From: a bacterium
GTDB lineage: Bacteria; Patescibacteria; Paceibacteria; UBA9973; SBAW01
Direction: 5' to 3'
DNA length: 8,570 nucleotides
Assembly (NCBI GenBank): GCA_021825025.1
Contig: JAKAIP010000015.1
Span: 1 to 8,570 of the forward strand
The notes beneath the pieces were generated by a model. It had not been told where the DNA came from and searched no databases. It saw only the letters and a program-made list of their open reading frames with translations. Made by a program: the position numbers and the translations under genes. Each line of letters begins with the position of its first letter. The stretch's first letter is position 1. Below are positions 5,998-8,570 of the stretch, piece after piece.

Positions 5998-6579
5998 TTA
6001 TTTACGTTCTCGCGCAACCTTCAATGCATTTCCCCACAAAGACAATTGTGCGAGCATATCCTTCGCGCTATCAACATAGGCATCTAATGTGCCTGACCGT
6101 AGGTCTCCCGTATCAGTTAGTAATTCCCAAGGTCGCATGATGTGTACCGCAGTACGTACATCGGCCATTTGCAACTCTGCTGCAACCGTTCGCAATTGTT
6201 CCACAGAACGCGCGCCTCCTACTGATCCATATCCTACAAAACCGACTGGTTTGTTATTCCATTCTGCATATGCCCAGTCCAGAGCGTTTTTAAGCGATGC
6301 CGGATACCCATGATTGTACTCTGGGGTGACGATGATAAAGGCATCTGCGGCTGCAATATGCTTTCCCCATGCCATCCCTTGCTGATTTTCCAGCTTACCC
6401 TGCAAACTGGTTGGAGAACCCTTCTCGTTGTAATCAGGCAATTGCCAATCCTTAAGATCAACAATTGTAACTGTATGACCCGCTTCTTGTGCAAGACTCG
6501 CAATCCATTGTGCAGCCTTATCTCCAAAGCGATTTACGCGCACCGAACCGATAATGACCTGTATGGTAAGTGGTTTCAT
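5998..6579 (-). CDS. NAD(P)H-dependent FMN reductase-like flavoprotein (possible quinone/azo reductase)
   Basis: A flavodoxin-fold protein of 193 residues in the NADPH_dep_FMN_reductase family (relatives include SsuE, ChrR/YieF, ArsH and yeast Lot6). GSVRVNRFG (11-19) forms the FMN phosphate loop. TPEYNHGYPASLKNALDW (85-102) is the family hallmark that binds the isoalloxazine ring, and GYGSVGGARSVEQLR (116-130) is the second conserved loop. Family members reduce free flavins, quinones, azo dyes or metals; the substrate here is unknown. The ATG at 6579 begins MKPLTIQVIIGS. It diverges from an HxlR-type regulator, an arrangement like B. subtilis YodB control of reductases, and a glutaredoxin gene follows. 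Together these suggest a role in electrophile or disulfide stress (inference). Confidence 0.9.
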   Translation of the reverse strand: MKPLTIQVIIGSVRVNRFGDKAAQWIASLAQEAGHTVTIVDLKDWQLPDYNEKGSPTSLQGKLENQQGMAWGKHIAAADAFIIVTPEYNHGYPASLKNALDWAYAEWNNKPVGFVGYGSVGGARSVEQLRTVAAELQMADVRTAVHIMRPWELLTDTGDLRSGTLDAYVDSAKDMLAQLSLWGNALKVARERK

Positions 6580-6588
6580 ATATCAAGT

Positions 6589-6616
6589 AGTATACGTACA
6601 TACTTTACAATGTAAA
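6589..6616 (-). promoter_or_regulatory. Promoter of the FMN reductase-like gene
   Basis: On the minus strand, TTTACA (6616-6611) and TATACT (6594-6589) are 16 bases apart, the best complete -35/-10 pair in the window. Transcription would begin near 6582, leaving a leader of about 3 bases. The -35 box lies within one arm of the palindrome at 6602-6618, so a bound regulator should block it. Confidence 0.55.
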
Positions 6617-6618
6617 GT
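6602..6618. promoter_or_regulatory. 17-bp perfect palindrome, probable HxlR operator
   Basis: ACTTTACAATGTAAAGT is a perfect inverted repeat (8-base arms, central A) in the 60-base space between the divergent reductase and HxlR genes. It covers the reductase -35 box and lies just upstream of the HxlR -10 box. HxlR/DUF24 dimers are known to bind inverted repeats of this size. Control of both genes, with autoregulation, is inferred from position. Confidence 0.6.
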
Positions 6619-6629
6619 GGATAAATTCA

Positions 6630-6638
6630 TGTTACACT
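6630..6638 (+). promoter_or_regulatory. Extended -10 promoter of the HxlR-type regulator
   Basis: TGT-TACACT is an extended -10 element. Transcription would begin around 6643-6645, so the ATG at 6640 might be excluded from the mRNA and the GTG at 6643 or ATG at 6649 might be the real start. No standard -35 box sits at the right distance, fitting an extended -10 promoter. Confidence 0.4.
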
Positions 6639-6639
6639 A

Positions 6640-6951
6640 ATGGTGACTATGCTGCGTACTACTAAACAACGAAAAACACTTTGTCCGCCCTGTCCCGTTG
6701 CACGAGTTGCGGATATGGTCGGAGATAGCGCTTCTCTTCTCATTATTCGTGACCTTCTTGAAGGTCCGAAGCGATTCGGAGAATTAACCACTTCTCTTGG
6801 CATGAGCACGCGCACCCTTACCCTTAAACTGCGTCAGCTCAAACGCTGCGGTTTTATCTCTACCGGAAAGATATACGCACTTACCTCAAAAGGAAAAGCA
6901 TTGCGTTCCGTCCTTACCGCCATGCGGCGATATGGAGAAAAATATTTATAG
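6640..6951 (+). CDS. HxlR/DUF24-family transcriptional regulator with CPPC motif
   Basis: A small winged-helix protein of 103 residues. The CPVARVADMVGDSASLLIIRDLLEGPKRF region (18-46) matches the N-terminal HxlR signature, normally CPxxxxLdxIGgKWtllILreLl.gpkRF. The recognition helix region is GELTTSLGMSTRTLTLKLRQLKRCGFI. The wing (GKIYALTSKGKAL, 77-88) looks several residues shorter than in typical members. Cysteines are C15, C18 and C70; in redox-sensing relatives such as YodB, the single N-terminal Cys (the CP of CPV) is the sensor, and here it is doubled as CPPC. Start choice is uncertain: 6640 gives the longest product, but the promoter position favours 6643 (GTG) or 6649 (ATG). It probably represses itself and the divergent reductase through the palindrome at 6602-6618. 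Confidence 0.88.
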   Translation: MVTMLRTTKQRKTLCPPCPVARVADMVGDSASLLIIRDLLEGPKRFGELTTSLGMSTRTLTLKLRQLKRCGFISTGKIYALTSKGKALRSVLTAMRRYGEKYL

Positions 6952-7011
6952 CAAATCTGCGTGTGCAAAAGATGAATGAGCAACGATACTCCCTCTCACG
7001 AGTAATATAGG

Positions 7012-7082
7012 TGCGGGATGCGAGAATCGAACTCGCGCCTGCTGCTTGGGAAGCAGCCATCCTACCACTAAACGAATCCCGC
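7012..7082 (-). tRNA. tRNA-Gly (anticodon CCC)
   Basis: On the minus strand, GCGGGAT pairs with ATCCCGC, with discriminator A. The next bases are CCT, so CCA is not fully encoded. The anticodon stem GCTGC/GCAGC holds TTCCCAA with anticodon CCC (glycine GGG). The T arm is GCGAG-TTCGATT-CTCGC. The D arm (GTTT/GGAT) is weak, relying on wobble pairs. It lies 13 bases past the -10 box, downstream of the FtsB-like gene and convergent with the HxlR gene. Confidence 0.92.
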
Positions 7083-7095
7083 GTGCGCCACGCGC

Positions 7096-7101
7096 ATCTT
7101 A
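7096..7101 (-). promoter_or_regulatory. Possible -10 box of tRNA-Gly
   Basis: TAAGAT on the minus strand overlaps the TAA stop of the FtsB-like gene (7101-7099). Transcription would begin near 7089, 7 bases before the tRNA 5' end. A -35 box is not obvious. Co-transcription with the FtsB-like gene is an alternative, since no terminator separates them. Confidence 0.35.
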
Positions 7102-7491
7102 CCACAGAGAAAAGGGGTGCCACAGGCGATACCAGAAACTATACGATGATCCTCCGGTGCTTGATGCCGTGGGCTGTGTGGCAACGATTTGTATCTCCCC
7201 TTCTCCGGGTTTCACCACTCCATAGCGCGCTCGTACCTGCGCTTCAAATCCTTCACGGGAATTTAGTTCCTGTACTGCTGCCCCTATGGTCTGTTCCTGC
7301 ATTTGCAGAGAATGCAGCTGTGCTTGGACAAGATCCTGACCTTGCGACGCCTCGACAAACTTTTGATACATCCCCCATGTTGCCCGTATAGAAAAAATAC
7401 AAAGGACAAGAAGCGCCAGTACTACGCCACCGCGCAACAACCACTGTACGATTGAACCGTGACGGGTCTGCTTGCGCTTGTAACCTTGCAT
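7099..7491 (-). CDS. FtsB/DivIC-like septum formation initiator protein
   Basis: A bitopic membrane protein of 130 residues. It has a short basic cytoplasmic N-terminus (MQGYKRKQTRHG), one hydrophobic span at about 19-36, an extracytoplasmic coiled-coil-like stretch at about 40-80 rich in Gln and Leu, and then EAQVRARYGVVKPGEGEIQIV. This last block matches the conserved C-terminal block of the septum formation initiator (DivIC/FtsB) family. Such proteins join FtsL and FtsQ/DivIB in the divisome. A Ser/Gly-rich tail follows (ATQPTASSTGGSS). The ATG at 7491 is 6 bases from a TATACT box, predicting a leaderless mRNA. It diverges from a 34-residue membrane ORF across a shared promoter. FtsB and DivIC cannot be told apart from sequence alone. 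Confidence 0.85.
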   Translation of the reverse strand: MQGYKRKQTRHGSIVQWLLRGGVVLALLVLCIFSIRATWGMYQKFVEASQGQDLVQAQLHSLQMQEQTIGAAVQELNSREGFEAQVRARYGVVKPGEGEIQIVATQPTASSTGGSSYSFWYRLWHPFSLW

Positions 7492-7497
7492 GTATTG

Positions 7498-7505
7498 AGT
7501 ATACT
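7498..7505. promoter_or_regulatory. Bidirectional promoter: palindromic -10 box AGTATACT
   Basis: AGTATACT is its own reverse complement, so TATACT occurs on the plus strand at 7500-7505 and on the minus strand at 7503-7498. Minus: 6 bases (CAATAC) then the ATG of the FtsB-like gene at 7491. Plus: 7 bases (GCCTGAT) then the ATG of the small ORF at 7513. Both start codons therefore sit at the expected transcription start. On the plus strand TTGTAA (7478-7483) could be a -35 box with a 16-base spacer; on the minus strand a -35 is unclear. Confidence 0.6.
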
Positions 7506-7512
7506 GCCTGAT

Positions 7513-7617
7513 ATGTTTGGCAAAAACCGCGAACGCAACACCCGTATATTTGTGGCACTCCTTATTGTGGTGGTGGCAGTTTCTATGGTGTTTGCCTACT
7601 TCTCCCTGGTAATCTAA
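7513..7617 (+). CDS. Small single-span membrane protein of 34 residues (unannotated type)
   Basis: This short open frame starts MFGKNRERNTRI and continues as an uninterrupted hydrophobic segment (about residues 13-34: FVALLIVVVAVSM, then VFAYFSLVI) to TAA at 7615-7617. A charged, basic N-terminus followed by one membrane helix running to the C-terminus fits an N-in small membrane protein. The -10 box TATACT lies 7 bases before the ATG, so a leaderless transcript is expected. It diverges from the FtsB-like gene and its stop overlaps that of convergent lepA by 4 bases. The ORF fills the only space between its neighbours. I do not recognise a family. A division or envelope role is only suggested by the shared promoter. 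Non-coding status cannot be excluded at this length. Confidence 0.6.
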   Translation: MFGKNRERNTRIFVALLIVVVAVSMVFAYFSLVI

Positions 7618-8570
7618 TCAGTACCTGATTGGATCATTTTCAAGAACACTTCTTCGGGAATATTGACACGACCGCGCTCCTTGAGTTTTTCTTTTCCGCG
7701 TTTCTGTTTGGCCCACAGCTTCATTTTTCTGGTACGATCCCCCCCATATAAGTAGCCGGTCACATCCTTACGAAGCGCTGGGAGCGTTTTTGAGGAAAGA
7801 ATACGCCCTAGCGCACGTCCTTGTATTTTAGTGGCAAATTGCTGGCGTGGCAGAAGTGTATACAGTTTTTCAACCGCAGCAACCGCCTCCTCATAGGCAC
7901 GGTGTGCAGCAATAATACGAGAAAACGCAACAACCACTTCATCAGCAACCAGAATATCGAGCTTTGCCACTTCTGCCGGACGCAATTCGCGCAGTTCGTA
8001 GGACATGGATGCATAGCCGGAGGTAGCACTTTTGAGTTTGTCGAAAAAATTGCGCATCAGTTCTCGCAACGGCATCACGAGCCGGATCGACATACGTCCT
8101 TCTGAAAACGTTTCGGTACTTTCTACAAAAGCTTCGTGTGCATACAACAACGGCAATACTCCGCCGGTATATTCTGCCGGCGTAATGATTTCAGCGCTCA
8201 CGAACGGTTCCCACACATGTACGATCTCCCCATATTCAGGAAATTGCGAAGGAGAATAGACTGTTTTACGCTTTCCATCCCGCAATTCGATCTCATAGGT
8301 GATAGTCGGCGTGGTTACCACCAGCGACAGTCCGAATTCTCGGCGCAAGCGCTCAGTAATAATCTCCAGATGGAGCATGCCAAGCAGTCCGCACCGAAAT
8401 CCTCTTCCCAGCATCCCTGAGGATTCCTCCTCAAAAGAAAGCGCTGAATCGGAAAGGCGTAACCGCGAGAGCGCTTGCCGCAACGCTACAAATGTATCTT
8501 GGCTTTCTGGATAGATACTCGCCCATACCACCGGTTTTGGTTCGGTGTATCCCGGCAATGGCGTATCGGT
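7614..8570 (-). CDS. lepA: Elongation factor 4 (LepA), C-terminal part (runs off right edge)
   Basis: The visible minus-strand frame, about 318 residues from the right edge to TAG at 7616-7614, covers the C-terminal half of LepA, a ribosome-associated translational GTPase of about 600 residues. Conserved blocks are PGYTEPKPVVWASIYP, LSFEEESSGMLGRGFRCGLLGMLHLEII (EF-G domain III/V-like), and the LepA-specific C-terminal domain, with RQQFATKIQGRALGR and RKDVTGYLYGGDRTRKMKLWAKQKRGKEKLKERGRVNIPEEVFLKM. The GTPase domain and the true start lie outside the window. The apparent start at 8558 is an internal TTG in a frame that stays open to 8570. The stop overlaps that of the convergent 34-residue ORF, with no terminator between. 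Confidence 0.96.
   Translation of the reverse strand, partial: TDTPLPGYTEPKPVVWASIYPESQDTFVALRQALSRLRLSDSALSFEEESSGMLGRGFRCGLLGMLHLEIITERLRREFGLSLVVTTPTITYEIELRDGKRKTVYSPSQFPEYGEIVHVWEPFVSAEIITPAEYTGGVLPLLYAHEAFVESTETFSEGRMSIRLVMPLRELMRNFFDKLKSATSGYASMSYELRELRPAEVAKLDILVADEVVVAFSRIIAAHRAYEEAVAAVEKLYTLLPRQQFATKIQGRALGRILSSKTLPALRKDVTGYLYGGDRTRKMKLWAKQKRGKEKLKERGRVNIPEEVFLKMIQSGTD

Noticed and set aside
6952..7011. Possible regulatory RNA or terminator between the HxlR gene and tRNA-Gly
   Set aside because: Only a 5-bp inverted repeat without a U-tract is visible; nothing convincing in these 60 bases.
7084..7096. Small GC-rich hairpin (TGCGC-GTG-GCGCA on the minus strand) between the FtsB-like gene and tRNA-Gly, as a terminator
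   Set aside because: The stem is only 5 bp with a 3-base loop and no U-tract follows; it runs directly into the tRNA 5' end.
8556..8558. TTG at 8558 as the lepA start
   Set aside because: The frame stays open to the right edge (TDTPLPGY) and the entire GTPase domain would be missing; it is an internal codon of a gene cut by the window.

Overview
The window reads as a compact, gene-dense bacterial chromosome segment. I infer a Patescibacteria/CPR lineage, possibly Parcubacteria-like. The grounds are short versions of universal proteins, tiny intergenic gaps, almost no usable Shine-Dalgarno sequences, and start codons placed where transcription should begin. TGA is an ordinary stop here (it ends the glutaredoxin gene), so the TGA=Gly code of Gracilibacteria/SR1 is excluded. 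No mobile element, CRISPR array or phage gene was seen, and no gene-free stretch exceeds about 300 bases.

Layout. Positions 1-844 (minus) hold the N-terminal membrane domain of an ABC exporter that runs off the left edge. It diverges from a rightward block: tRNA-Val(GAC), tsaD (t6A tRNA modification), valS (valyl-tRNA synthetase), a PrsW-type membrane protease and an Hsp20 chaperone. This puts a valine tRNA, a tRNA-modification enzyme and the valine synthetase side by side, followed by two envelope/protein-quality genes. From 5475 to 6579 everything is on the minus strand. In transcription order these are an NAD(P)H-dependent FMN reductase-like flavoprotein, a glutaredoxin-like protein with a clear intrinsic terminator, tRNA-Arg(CCT) and tRNA-Phe(GAA). 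Divergent from the reductase is an HxlR/DUF24 regulator with a CPPC motif. A perfect 17-bp palindrome lies in the 60-bp space between them, so this looks like a self-contained thiol/quinone stress module. Next are tRNA-Gly(CCC) and an FtsB/DivIC-like division protein (both minus), an unannotated 34-residue single-span membrane ORF (plus), and the C-terminal half of lepA (minus, off the right edge).

The most distinctive signal is in the promoters. TATAxT-type -10 boxes sit 6 or 7 bases before the start codons of the ABC, valS, FtsB-like and 34-aa genes, which predicts leaderless mRNAs. Hsp20, PrsW and the reductase fit loosely, with gaps of 5, 9 and 9. Between the FtsB-like gene and the 34-aa ORF one palindrome, AGTATACT, supplies the -10 box for both directions. 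I found no wholly novel multi-gene system. The best leads are this shared promoter with its micro-ORF, and the HxlR-reductase-glutaredoxin module with its palindrome.
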